A DNA stretch of 64,000 nt from Symsagittifera roscoffensis (taxonomy: Eukaryota > Xenacoelomorpha > Acoela > Convolutidae): positions 57,004,754 to 57,068,753 of the forward strand of contig NC_087065.1 of assembly GCF_963678635.1 (NCBI RefSeq), given 5' to 3'. The notes below the pieces were generated by a model. It was not told the origin of the DNA, made no database searches, and was given only the letters and a program-made list of their open reading frames with translations. Shown piece by piece: positions 35,801-45,849 of this stretch. The position numbers and the translations under genes are program-made. Each line of letters begins with the position of its first letter. Within the stretch, counting starts at the first letter, position 1.

Positions 35801-38800
35801 TAGTTACAGGATTGAAAAGCAGATTAATATTCGGGCGCATTTTTCTAATATGTAAAAACGGACTGATATATTGTTTCTTTAACTATTTTCGCTAAAAGTG
35901 ATTTATGAATTGTCTGTAAGAGCTGACAATAAGTGATGGATTGTTGCTAGTCAATCCCACTGACAAAACTCTTAATGATTTTTCTTTTATTTGTTCTGAC
36001 TTCATTGCAACACTGTCGGACATGTCTGACTTTTATTTGTACCTCCCAGCTCAGCTGCATGCTTATTATTATTCGCTTTGCGAAATCTGTGCTTACAGAT
36101 TAAAAATTATTATGAAGTTTGACAGTTTAAACAAATGGGATGCTTTGATTAATTTTCTGTCTAAATGTAAGCCGACTGATTCAGCAGTTAAGCCGATAAA
36201 CTGATTCATGCACACGGTTCAGGAAATTTAAAAAGACCAACTAATGCTTCATGAAATCCTTTATATGAACCCTCATACGCTCGAGGACTATCTTAACTTG
36301 CGTTTTCACGAAAAGATTTATGATTCCCTCATTTTGGTGTTGGGTACATCAGATCTCTTTTCGAACATAATGGCGTTGCGTTACAGACACTGGTCAAAGT
36401 AAATTTAATAATATAAAATAGTCCGTGCATACCGTTGTTTGTTTTTCTGTTGATTCAGAGTCGATGAACGTTATGAAGTCTTTTATATAGGCCGTGATGA
36501 TTTTTTGTTTCTTTTTTTCCAAATCTATAAAATTTGTTCAGGCTCCAATTTGATTTTTTGCAGTTTGACTTTTGTTGTTCCGACTTTCGTAACGAAAGTA
36601 ACGGAATATTTGTGCTCGGGGTGGGTTTTGTTCTTCAGACAAATTTCGACTGTTTAACTGGCTCTTTTTGACGGGATTTTTAAAAATATCATTCAAGAGG
36701 TTTTGTCCTGAGCTTAAATTTGAAAAGATATATCACCTATGATTAATTTTCTCAAAGTTATGGGGTTTAAAGATTGCCATTTCGGGCAATTTGGGGCAAT
36801 TAACGCGCGATATATTTTGCGCTATTACCGCGTAAGCCAGATTTAATCTGTCTTAGAAATCGTTCGAAATTGATTCAAGGAAGCTTATATGCCATAATCG
36901 ATATGTTAATAGGAGCAAAATGTATCACTTTACTTAATATGACGTGTGGGGGATGTTTTTACAAAAAATCTCCAATTTGAAAAAAAAAAGTTTTACCTTT
37001 AAATTTTTCATGTTATTACTGCTCCATAGACCTTAAAAGGCAGTCGGAACATTCAGGGCTTCACTCTGATACGAGCAGTCTTATTTCTTTTTAAGTTCAG
37101 TTCATTTTCTTTGTGGAAGAGAAAACAAACTCCGCTATCGATCAGCAAAAATGTAAAGGGCAAGAAAAACGTGATCGACTTTTAATTTCGAAAATGGATT
37201 TTTGGTTTTCAGATATTCCAGAGGAATAAAAACGTTTCCTATTGATCCAGTTTTTTCAATTTGAGTAAACTATCAAAATAGGGCCAATCATTAATTATTC
37301 TTGAAATTAAAAGAGCTGTGAGGCCATATTTTTCTCTTTGAAATTCGAAAGTTGACAAGTCAGTTGTTTTTTCTTTTTCTTGCGCTCATTGACTCTTTTT
37401 AGAGTCATGAACGTAACGAATACTTTTATACGTCTTGGTGCTTTTTCAGGAAAAAATCTAATAGTCAAGTTCATCTGCTAATAAAAATAACACTCGCTAT
37501 CAGTGTTTTTAAATCAGTTTTCACCGATAACGTATGATCGTGTAACATTGTCTTAATCGTAAAAAAAATTTTGTGCATTACAAACACTTTCCTTTCAGAA
37601 TGTTTTTTATTACGACTCAAAACGCCTGTTGTGATAAGAAAAACGCATGTAGGACCAACATTTTTACGACATAAAGGTATTTTAGTTTTTCATTATAAAG
37701 TGCCAATCTTAGAATGATGCCGGGTGTCCATTCCGTTTCGCTTTTCTCTGAGCGCTATTAAACAAAGTTTATTCGGTTAGTTCATTGATGTTGCTATTGC
37801 TCAAATGCTGAATTTCAACAGCAAAATTGTCTCATACATTGTTATCGATAAAGCAATACACGAATTTGAGAGAAACGAGCTTGAAAAATTTGTTTACGTT
37901 CCTTTTATCCGCTTATTTTAAATCAGTACAGAAGACGCTGGTTCAGCAAAAAATACTTTAAAACATGAAAATAGTAGCGAAAACGTGCTTGAACAAAAAC
38001 AATCGATTTTAATGAAATATATCATCAGAATGAGGTGTGCTAACGGGGTTCTTTTGCTTTTAATTATTGATCTATCGGAATTCAATAATTTTTTCGTTGG
38101 ATCAGGTTGAATGATGTCGAGAAAAAAGTGTGCGTTTTTTATCCTTGTCTTTAGTTAGGTTTGTTTCTGTCAAAATGTATTAATCTCAAAGTAAGTGACG
38201 AACAATTTTCTGTGAAATGTTTCAGATAAACGAAGTAAGATACTTGTATGGTTTTTCTATTTGGGTTCTATACTATTGTTCTGCTGTTTATGGAAGATAT
38301 ACTTGTGGAGTATCTTTGCTGCTTGTGTCACGGATTCAATTTGATTTCCTGATTTCCAGGTATTTGGAGCATACATTTCTGTGATGCTAAAGGAGAGGCA
38401 TAAGTACGACAAGGGCATGGGATTCTTCGGAGACGGACAGACTTTCTTGTTCAGTCTCAGTCCCCGCACTGCCAAGTACTCGTGGACCAACCGGCCTCAG
38501 GACCATGGATCAAGTCTGTTCGTGTCAGCACAGAACGAACGACTGGTCGTAGGCGGAGGGTGAGTTGAACTATGAGGCAATTCTTGGTTTAATTTTGTTA
38601 ATTGAAAATGAGCAGAGGACAATTTTTTTTGTAGCTCATCTCTGTCAATTGTAGACCTTAAACAAAACTATAAAATTTTGCGATATTTGGGGTTTCACAG
38701 GTTGTGTTTCGACAAAATATCATTTTTATACTGACAATTTCATAAATCAGATGCTGTTTAGGAACCACGAGGGAGTTGCGATCGATTGGGCCATGGACAA

Positions 38801-38903
38801 AGGAGTCTCGAGGACTTGTACGACATTTAACAATCCTCCTCTCTGCTCGACGCCAGACTTCTCTATATGTAACGTTGAGGTGATTGGACTGCGCGACGAC
38901 TAA
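20848..38903 (+). CDS. TBC1D24: TBC1D24/Skywalker-like TBC-TLDc protein, complete, ten exons
   Basis: Exons: 20848-20960, 27917-28056, 28387-28712, 31308-31412, 33466-33556, 33629-33711, 34047-34247, 35347-35505, 38360-38559, 38762-38903. Every junction keeps phase, giving 519 residues (human is about 559). An in-frame TGA seven codons upstream supports the ATG. Residues about 40-290 form the TBC domain: WKHIL, YPQISYCPLLAPIASLCLHW, WIWWIFRDLPLSYLVRIMD, LVEGLKVFYRVALTIL. After a Ser/Gly/His-rich linker (about 300-335), residues about 354-519 form the TLDc domain: WLWLPPKSSVFQPTLLY, KEVFGAYIS, GFFGDGQTFLF, LVVGGG, CTTFNNPPLCS. Combining TBC and TLDc in this order is diagnostic of TBC1D24. The family binds phosphoinositides, works with Rab/ARF6 pathways in synaptic-vesicle and endosomal trafficking, and is linked to oxidative-stress resistance through TLDc. 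The canonical TBC YCQG glutamine motif reads YCPL here. Intron 5 is a 72-base GC-AG intron. Confidence 0.93.
21123..23797 (+). repeat. Segmental duplication, copy A (with an 852-base extra segment)
   Basis: 21123-22265 matches 23938-25096 almost base for base over long stretches (for example TTTTTTGGTTTCTTCGAGTT and GGTCATGATG). 23118-23797 continues the match to 25097-25782. Between them, 22266-23117 is present only in this copy. It lies in TBC1D24 intron 1 and includes members of the abundant intronic repeat family. Confidence 0.8.
23938..25782 (+). repeat. Segmental duplication, copy B
   Basis: Direct repeat of copy A starting about 140 bases after copy A ends. It lacks the 852-base segment; the junction is at about 25096/25097 (GTCTCGATA followed by CGTTCTTTAG). 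A handful of small indels separate the copies. Confidence 0.8.
26060..26480 (-). pseudogene. Dead LINE reverse-transcriptase fragment in TBC1D24 intron 1
   Basis: Read leftward: a segment resembling the RT thumb/finger start (KAKVFPLRLEGSK, about 26350-26400), then QYGFRNRHSTIE (about 26200-26235) and LHLKKTFDTIDHDIL (about 26090-26135). These are the usual LINE motifs, but the motif A aspartate is His and there is an in-frame stop after STIE. ORF-like debris further right (about 26560-27500) may be the rest of the same element, but I see no firm motif there. Confidence 0.65.
29055..29115 (+). repeat. tRNA-like short element remnant
   Basis: TTGGCCTATCGGTAATGCGG resembles a tRNA D-arm/A box, and GGGGCTCGAGAATG sits at a B-box distance. 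The stems are incomplete. It follows a poly-G run at about 28979 and lies in TBC1D24 intron 3. Read as a SINE or decayed tRNA copy. Confidence 0.35.
30105..30175 (-). repeat. tRNA-Asp/Glu-like decayed copy or SINE head
   Basis: On the minus strand GTTAGTATAGTGGTGAGCA matches the D-arm/A box of animal tRNA-Asp, followed by a degenerate anticodon arm and a weak B box GTGATCAATCCCC. The acceptor and anticodon stems do not form, so it is not a working tRNA. Confidence 0.5.
30399..30521. repeat. Foldback hairpin with arms of about 50 bases
   Basis: TTTTTGGTTAATGAAAT at the left is mirrored by ATTTCATTAACCAAAAA at the right. The arms continue with CTGATAATATCAA against TTGATATTATCAG around a short loop near 30456-30464. 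The structure is imprecise but continuous, as in a foldback element. It lies in TBC1D24 intron 3. Confidence 0.8.
30708..30790 (+). repeat. tRNA-like short element remnant
   Basis: ACTCGCTCATTGGTAGAGCA is close to the tRNA consensus TAGCTCAGTTGGTAGAGCA (A box). A degenerate GATACGACTTCGATCTA lies where the B box should be. Stem pairing is poor, so a pseudo-tRNA or SINE head is likelier than a gene. Confidence 0.45.
32288..32390 (+). repeat. Short tandem repeat, about 37-bp unit, three copies
   Basis: CATTTGAAAATCGACTTTCTT, AATCGATTGT is repeated three times with drift (third copy CATTTAAAACTTGACTTGCC). It lies in TBC1D24 intron 4. Confidence 0.7.
33557..33628 (+). other. 72-base GC-AG intron in the TBC1D24-like gene
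   Basis: The donor reads A|GCAAGT and the acceptor TTATTTTAG. The only nearby GT donors leave phase 2, which would create a TAA at the start of the next exon. The GC donor leaves phase 1 and joins cleanly to the frame starting NNALEEDAIR. GCAAGT is the usual strong context for GC-AG introns. Confidence 0.75.
34300..35110 (+). repeat. Abundant intronic repeat family, copy in TBC1D24 intron 7
   Basis: Starts GTGTTAGTGAACGTAGTCAA, then GGTCGTGATGATTTTTTCAG, GGTTTGACTTTTGATTTC and a diverged GATTTACCCAGAGTTTTCT. The order matches copies at 21300 and 36455. Confidence 0.6.
36455..37480 (+). repeat. Abundant intronic repeat copy, split by a 505-base insertion
   Basis: The family order (GAGTCGATGAACG, GGCCGTGATGATTTTTTG, TTTGACTTTTG) breaks at about 36577 and resumes at about 37085 with ATTTCTTTTTAAGTTCAG. 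It then continues through GCTATCGATCAGCAAAA and TTGATCCAGTTTTTTCAA. Unbroken copies elsewhere read GACTTTTGATTTCTTTTT across this point. Confidence 0.7.
36577..37085. mobile_element. MITE-like insertion of about 505 bases
   Basis: It interrupts a repeat whose uninterrupted sequence is known from other copies in this window. It begins TTGTTCCGACTTTCG and ends near GATACGAGCAGTCTT, with GTTCCGAC and GTCGGAAC as inverted motifs (36580 and 37043). It has no ORF with a recognisable domain. The same ends flank 30009-30588. Confidence 0.6.
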
Positions 38904-39417
38904 CTTTGAAAAGCTGTAGACTTCTCCTGACCAGATGCCATTTAAAAAGAACAGAGTTACTCAGGCTGATGCTTGATAATCAAAAACCTTCCTGGTAGGA
39001 GACTGAAGTGCCTGGAATTTCTAAAACGTTTTAAAAAACTCAAAAAGTATATTAAACTTGAAGAATGTGAATTTTGATTTATACTCGAATATAGCTGCAC
39101 CAAATAATTAACTCAATCTACTGTAAAGAGTGGTGTTTATCTAGATGAGAGTTGAATACGTTATTCCAATTTTATTGATGCGAATTTCTTAATTTATTTG
39201 ATGGAAATTGGGTGCTTCTCTCCTGTTGAATTTTTTTTGTTCGTCACAATGTGCATGGTCCTTCTACAATTAAACTGCCAAATCAATATGATACAGTTCT
39301 ATCTTTTACCTACGGTCATGAATTCCTAAATGCGTTTCAGGTCTACCTTAAATATTTTGAATGGTTTATTTATTCCTCTAGCGAGTTCTACGTCTTCAAT
39401 GCAGTATTTTTTTTGTA

Positions 39418-39513
39418 AATAAAAAGCAAATTTCGAAAGTGTAGTTGATTCATTTATGAACTGATTATTTATTTGTGTATCGATAGTTTGATGATTCTTA
39501 CTAGTGCAATAAA
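39418..39513 (+). terminator. Candidate poly(A) signals for the TBC1D24-like gene
   Basis: AATAAA occurs at 39418-39423 and 39508-39513, about 515-605 bases after the stop codon at 38901-38903. Which signal is used is not determinable from sequence alone. Confidence 0.4.
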
Positions 39514-39765
39514 TCAGTAGATTGAAAGAAATATATTCTTATTAAGAGAAAGCCTTGATAGGGAAATACATTGATCCAGTTTTCTCAAATTGGGTTGATT
39601 TTATGAAAAAAGTGCCGATCATAAATGGTTCCAGAAATTCGAAGAGCTTCAAGACAATCTAATTTTTTCTTTCAAATTCAAAATTGGGTTTTTTTTCATA
39701 AAATAAGTAGTTTTTGTTTGTTTACTTGTGTTTATTGACTCTTTATCACTTTTCTGCTTACTGTT

Positions 39766-39885
39766 TTGACTTTTAAATCATGAGACTACTCTTGAAGTTT
39801 AAAGCCATGAGGGTAAAAAGATGGGGAGGTTGACTTTTAAATCTTGAGACTACTCTTGAAGTTTAAAGCCGTGAGGGGAAAATTT
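39766..39885 (+). repeat. Tandem duplication, 64-base period
   Basis: TTGACTTTTAAATCATGAGA starts at 39766 and again at 39830 (with TCTTGAGA), each followed by CTACTCTTGAAGTTTAAAGC and a TGAGGG end. Two near-identical copies. Confidence 0.85.
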
Positions 39886-40689
39886 CAGTTTGAGGCAAGC
39901 TGCGTTGTTTTTGCTTCTTTTTTAAGACTTTTCGTAAAATTATCTGTTAAATTATTTTTTTCTCGTGAAGCTTTTATGTTTGCTCAAGACATCAACGTAT
40001 TCGCCTTTTTTCCATAGATTTTAATGATTTCAAATGTCGAATCAATTTTGTTGGTAGTCATTTACGTGCTTTGCCTGCTTACTTTTTCACGCTTATTGCA
40101 ATCAAAATTAGTTGATGCCTTTCTTGAAGCAAATAATAAATGCAGTACCCACGAGTCAATGGCGGTCCAAACGATGCTGCGTGTATGAGTCACAGAAAAT
40201 TGACTCGCGAAAATCAGAAACTATACTTGAAACAGCAGAAAAGCTATAGCTGAAAACTTTTGTTTACGAAACTTGGCCGGTAAAATAACTACAGATCTGT
40301 ATTTGTACATATTGACGTATTTATGAATTTACTAAGGTATATATGCACTCTTTGAGTGTTCACTTGTTAAAAGTTAGGTAAATTGCGTCCCAAATAGGAA
40401 ATGGCGCGGAAAAACGTGAACAACTTCTGGTTTTCAAAGTTTTTTTAGATTTCATCGCAGCAAAACAAAAAATATGCTTATTGATCCAGTTTTCTCAAAT
40501 TGGGTTAACTTTATCAAAAATGCGTAGAAAACAACATTTCTAGTAATTCAAGATTTCAGCTCATTTTTTTCTGAAATTCGAAAGTTGCGACTCATTGTTT
40601 ATTAAAAATAAGTCAGTTTTTTTTCTATTTACTTGCATTCTAGATTCTTTTCAACTTTTTGTTTGCTGGTTTAATTAACACAAATTCTA

Positions 40690-41120
40690 TAAAATCACTC
40701 GACATCAGTTCCACACTAGAACCTATCGGGCTGCTTCGAAAAGATGGACGCAGACCAGATGGACACACACTAATGCCATGGCAGCGAGGACGGACCTTGG
40801 CATGGGTTTTCACATGTATAAGTCGTTTGGCAAACTCTAATCTGCGATTGGGAGTTCTTCCGGGTGCCAATGCAGCTTCCGAGGCCGAAGTCCGCAAAAG
40901 AAACCACTATTCAGACCTCCCTTCCACTGTAATTTTTGAACCCGTTGCCATGGAAACACTGGGTGGCGCTGGTAGGTCTACTGCAGTTTTCTTGAAAGAA
41001 CTTGCAAGGCGAATAACAGTCTTAACAGGTGAGAAACTAGCTTTTAAATTTCTCAAACAAAAGCTAGACCTAGCGATTCAGAGCGGGGACGCTGGATGCA
41101 TCCTTGAGGCAACTAGTTGA
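40690..41120 (+). pseudogene. LINE ORF2 C-terminal fragment
   Basis: An open frame encodes GRRPDGHTLMPWQRGRTLAW, then RKRNHYSDLPS, FEPVAMETLGGAG, FLKELARRI and an end resembling LAIQSGDAGCILEAT. This is the conserved tail that follows the RT domain in many LINE-type proteins of invertebrates (RPDG..L.PW..GR.LVWD; Y..L.......P...ETLG; QR.S.A.QRGNA). The RT palm is absent on both sides. It starts where a copy of the abundant intronic repeat ends (about 40660). About 140 open codons suggest a fairly recent 5'-truncated copy. Confidence 0.75.
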
Positions 41121-42904
41121 CACACACCCTTCGCTTTACTGCTTCAACTGTAAACTGTGCGGTATATACGCCCTTTTTATTTCTTGTTCAATTTAATTGA
41201 CTTCTTTTAATTTACACAAAAGATTGCCTATCTAATCTGTCGCCTTTAAAGTGTTAAGTATCCGTGAGATCTTTCATAAACAAAATTTCAATCTTTAAAA
41301 GCTTATTGAAAGTCAAATTTTTTGTTTTCGTTTCCTTGATGTCATAGACACCTTTCTAACTGCCTGGTTTCTCTTTCTGAGCACACATCGAAAAAATACC
41401 CTCCACCCTTAGACCAAATACCTCCTTCTTAAGTTGTCTTTATAAAGTTAAAAGAATTGACCCGACGGAACTATCGCTGAAGCTTGTTTTCTTTAAACCT
41501 AATCAGGAGCTTCGAGGAAAGTTGGCACGGAATCGAGTTCAGCATCATATTATTAACCTACTTGTCGCAATTTGGATCCCATAAGAACGGTGCTTCAGCG
41601 ACGACAATGCTTGATTTTGGAAAAAAATATATATTTTTTTTCAATTCTTTCATTTTCTATAGCTTCACTTAAATTGTAGTAGGAACATTCTTGTTTTATT
41701 TTTCTTTTGTAGATTAGTTTTCTTGATTCGATTAGTTTTTCCATCATCAGGTACCAGAGAGAATACAACTCATACGACGCCAAAGTTACTTATCGCGTGA
41801 AAAACTTAGTCGTGATTCGGAGTGTTAAACCATTTTTCCGCAAAGTTGTAACAGTATCGAGAAAAAATGGTCTGATTATATCGTTATTCAACCTAATTAA
41901 ACGCGATATGCGGATTTAAAAGCTGATAAAAATCTTTGTTTTTGAAAAAAGAAAGTATTTTTATAATCTTAGCTGTTTTAGATCGTTTTGAAGCTGAAAA
42001 TGAAATGTTACCCGCATAAAAATAGTGGACAATACTTAAACATTTAGTGCAGTGTTCGGCTCTGTTTGTATTTTGTCATTTTTGGGCTCCAAAAAAAGAA
42101 ACTATCTGTAAAGAGCAAAGAAAGGTTTCAAGCAGCAAAACGGAAAAGCAGTATTAGATATGCGTTTTGTGTTGCTTAAAAGTTGTCCTGGCTGTTTGTT
42201 ATTTTGAATGGCAAAATTTTTTATAATTGTCTCGGCGTAACTTTTTTTAAACCAAATCACAAGCAAAAGAGCGGTAAATTGACATCACTTTCGACATTCT
42301 ACAAGTTTTTCAAGATAAGATACCTGAATTGAGCTGAAAACCCAATCTACGCTATAGAGTATTCCGACCACTTTTTGTCTTAGTTGGAGCCAAGAAACAA
42401 CCAAAATGACTTCAAATATTATCACTCGAAAAAATTCAAAGGCTAAAAAACAGTGAAAGTTAAAATACAATTAATTGTCTCCCTAATATTAGGGTTACAC
42501 ACGCGTAGCTGCGCTTCATAAGCCAAGGACAGTTATTTAGCATTTGTTAAATAAGGTGTCAAAAATGAAAAAGACTTGAAAAACATATGAATTTAGGAGA
42601 AGTCTGAGAAAACCCAAGCTATGCCAGAGTACCTTCCGGTCAATTAAAAAAAAAGAACGGCTTAAATTTGAGAAAGTTTGCTTCGTTTTTTATCATTGTG
42701 AAAGGGTCAGTTTAAAAAGAAAAACATTTGCCAATTTAAAGAGAGGAGAATGACTTACCTACATGAATAATCGTCAAGTATATAATAAAAAAGGCAGCCA
42801 GCAGATTGTTATTGAAGGATCAATTAATTCATAAAAACCGAAAAATCAAGATTAATAATAGCAAATACTTAGATTCCAGGCAAAAAATTGTTCTGAATTC
42901 CTCA

Positions 42905-43285
42905 ACTGAATATGGATTCCACAAAATGTAGGTGGAATGCGCAAAATGTAAGTGGAATCCGTGAATATAAGTGGAATCGGCAAACAAAATGCGGATTCCA
43001 CTTATAAATTGCGGATTTCGCTTTAAGTTGCGGATTCCTCAACAGCTCAATGTAACTATATACATGCCTTATTATTTTTTGTGGATTCCCTCAAACTGTT
43101 CTGGACTCCGCAAAAACAGTTGCGGATCCCGCAAATTTGCCTATTTTTGGAGCGATTTTGGGCGGTACAATATTTCAAGTATTTGTGTGAGGAATTCAAA
43201 ACAGCCAACAAGACCAAAGAAAAGTAAAATTGTTGCGGATTCCGCGACAAATCTGATTTTGACCTGTTGCGGTATCCGTTTAAAA
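42905..43285. repeat. Cluster of GGATTCC/GGAATCC motifs
   Basis: About twelve degenerate copies of TGCGGATTCCGC or its inverse occur here: near 42915, 42931, 42951, 42970 (GTGGAATC orientation) and 42991, 43011, 43029, 43081, 43102, 43120, 43234, 43265 (GCGGATTCC orientation). The orientation flips once near 42980. Spacing is irregular, so it is not a simple tandem array. Confidence 0.7.
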
Positions 43286-44320
43286 TGCACAGAATGCACA
43301 ATTTGGCCTCTTAGTGATAAAATAAGATCTTTGAGAATTATGTTTTGAAAAAAAAAAACGAAAAACATTCACCTCAAAGCAAGTATTTTTCCATGTCACT
43401 CGAGACATGTTAAAACCTCTTCTTTTAAATAACTCGAGTGAGAAAAAAACCCACAAAAAATTTGGGTGAATTTTAAAAAGAAGAGAAGACAAATTGTAGC
43501 CAGCGCCACTACCACTATCATGTTACATTAAAATTTAAACTTTTTCCAAGACTCCCTAATTTTTAGCTCAAACGAACTTATAAAACAGACTGTCTGAGGC
43601 TGACAGCCTTATTTTATAAAGCTGAATCTTTGGTTTCTACGCTCGCGATTAGCAAACACTATCAAATTGGGTATAGTCTTCTTTCAGTTTTCAGCTTGTT
43701 AAAAAACTGTTTAATCATTTGATAGCTCGGCTTAAATATTCCCATCCGGAGAAGTTCAATTTTTTAGCCTCTCCTTCAAACTTGGTCTCGAAGCAACCAC
43801 GATGTCTGTAACTTAAAAATTTCAGGCTCAAATCTGACCTGGATCAATTTTTTTTCAAATGGTAGTACAATCAGTTTCAACAAATTTGTCGGCTTTTTAT
43901 TTGCCTGCCTATGTTTTGTCAACTTTGTTGCCAAAGTTGCGATTTATTTGTCTGCCTAAGTTTGTCGACTTAGTTGCCAAATTTTTTGTGCTTTGCATTT
44001 TACTAAGCAAATCAAACTTTTAATCTTCACGCTTTTTTCTATTGTTTACGCTTGCGATTCGAAAGCGTTGTAAATGCGCAATTTAGACTTTTTTGACTTG
44101 AGACTTTTTAAAACAGAATCATATATTTGCAAAAATAAATCTACCATAGACTGTAACAAGATGTACCTGTGCCATTCAAAAAATTGATAGCAAAATGGAT
44201 ATTTTTAACAACCGCCAATGTGATACCTAGTTCATAATTACCACCTCTAAAAAATCTAATAAATTGTTAAGCATATGATGCCATTTTTACCTAAAGAATT
44301 TTCCCCTCTTTACAATGTAG

Positions 44321-44840
44321 GTGCTGGCAGTTTTATATGGTACAGTGGATGCGGTCATCGTAGCCGCAGGTGACTAGTCATTTTTTAATTCTGTGCAAGT
44401 CTCTTAAAAATTCAATAAAAATAGATCTTGCTTGAAAATTAAAGGTTTAAAAATGTGAATGAAATTTCTTTTTGAAACTGATAAAGATATCTCAAAACTT
44501 CGGTTAGGCCTTGACTTTCATAATGTTGAAAACTTTTTGTGTTTTTTGTGTTGGTTTTGCAAAAATCAACAGTAGCTAAGAGATATGAGTATACTGTTGT
44601 TATGTGAACTTGTGGTTGATTTCGATTGGATTAACCGGAAAAAGAAAACTTTTTAGGGGCTAATTCACTGAAATCACAGAAAACAATTATGACTTCTCGG
44701 CAGCCGATGAAGATAGAATGAACTGGATGGGATGTCTTGCTGGATTCGGAGACAGCAAAACTCTCGCTGACAAAGTGCCACGGTCAATTGTAGACAAAGT
44801 GACCCAAGTGATGAACACAAAGAAGGAGTCTAAGAAATAG
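44321..44840 (+). CDS. Unrecognised gene, last two exons
   Basis: Exon 44321-44369 follows a pyrimidine-rich acceptor (CCCCTCTTTACAATGTAG) and ends at GTGACT. Exon 44680-44840 follows TCACAG and ends in TAG at 44838-44840. The junction keeps phase and gives a 69-residue C-terminus beginning VLAVLYGTVDAVIVAAE, with MNWMGCLAGFGDSKTL in the middle and a Lys-rich end. GC-richer composition and strong third-position bias set the second exon apart from the surrounding AT-rich sequence, which supports real coding. I do not recognise the family, and no upstream exons were identified in the preceding 5.4 kb. It could be the end of a gene with distant exons or a retro-copied fragment. Confidence 0.5.
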
Positions 44841-45849
44841 AATTTTTGTTTGAAAAAAGTGTTTTAATTGTATGTAGGTTCTTGTACCATTTGTTTTTGT
44901 CAATTAGTTCAAATCTTTTCTGTTTAGTTCAATTCTTTTCTGAGTTGTCACGGTTTTGCCCAGGATTTTAAAAGGACTGTGATTGACATTTATATATTTT
45001 TTTCGTTGATCCTGCTGCCAAAAAGTGCCACAAATGAAAAATAGTAGTTTGATAAAGTAGTCGGAACCTTTGTTTTTGTTATTATCAAGAGTGACCTGAC
45101 TGGTAAATATTGTAATTTTTGATTGCTTACTTGCGAGGGTATGCTTAGCGAATTCAATGTAAACTGTGCAAACGAAGTTGTATTCTATTTTACTCAAAAG
45201 ATTGCATTTGTTTATTGCTTATTCATAAAGATTTTAAATCCAAAGTGTTCAAATTTGAAAATATTTAGGGTTGATTTTTCAAAGCTGAAATTAAGAGAAA
45301 AGAGCTTTTTCTTTTAAATTATTACGTTTGCCATAAGCAAGCCTTATCAATTTGGAATAAAATGTTTACCATGTTATTACGTTTGGGATTAGCAAGCGTT
45401 ATCAAACTGGAGTCCTGATTTTTTTTTCGGGTTAACAACTTGCTCAATAGACTTACATGAATCACTCGTATCTTGGTTTATAAAGAATTCAATCTTCTAT
45501 GCTTTGCCGGCCAACTTAGCCTAGAGGTAACGAATATGCCTGAGGTAACGACTAAATCTGACCAGGATCATTTTTTTTAAGCGGGATAAAATAAAAAAGT
45601 CGGCTCTTTGTTTGCCTGCTTATCTCATGTCGGCTTAGTTGACACATATCCTGGATTTTTTTTGCTCCGCGCTGTTTCCTTAAATCTTGGTTTAAGTGTT
45701 TAATTTATTATTCCAATTTATGTACCTTGACTGCGTATTTGCTTCTTTTTTTGTTTCGCTAAATTAATTCCTCGGCCCAAAAGTTTTTGGCCTTGTTTTT
45801 TTATCGGCCTAATGCATAATTTTTGGGTCATTTAAAAAACTGTTTAAAC

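Larger units (their letters stand above)
38904..44320. other. Gene-poor stretch between TBC1D24-like and unrecognised gene
   Basis: Contains the TBC1D24 3' flank, repeat-family copies (39520-39780, 40380-40660), the LINE tail (40690-41120), a GGATTCC-rich cluster (42905-43285), and tRNA/SINE-like fragments near 43740-43860 sharing ATCTGACCTGGATCA with 45570. Upstream exons of the gene ending at 44840 may lie here, but I could not find them. Confidence 0.5.

Noticed and set aside
35941-36204. 87-codon ORF in TBC1D24 intron 8
   Set aside because: Cys/Tyr-rich but with no recognised domain, no splice context and no known counterpart in the family.
42480-44300. CRISPR-like spaced repeats in the GGATTCC cluster
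   Set aside because: Repeats are short, degenerate, irregularly spaced and in both orientations, in clearly eukaryotic DNA.
44671-44679. Upstream extension of the last exon of the unrecognised gene
   Set aside because: The frame meets a TAA just upstream (about 44651-44653), so the exon must start after an internal AG; TCACAG at 44674-44679 fits the phase.
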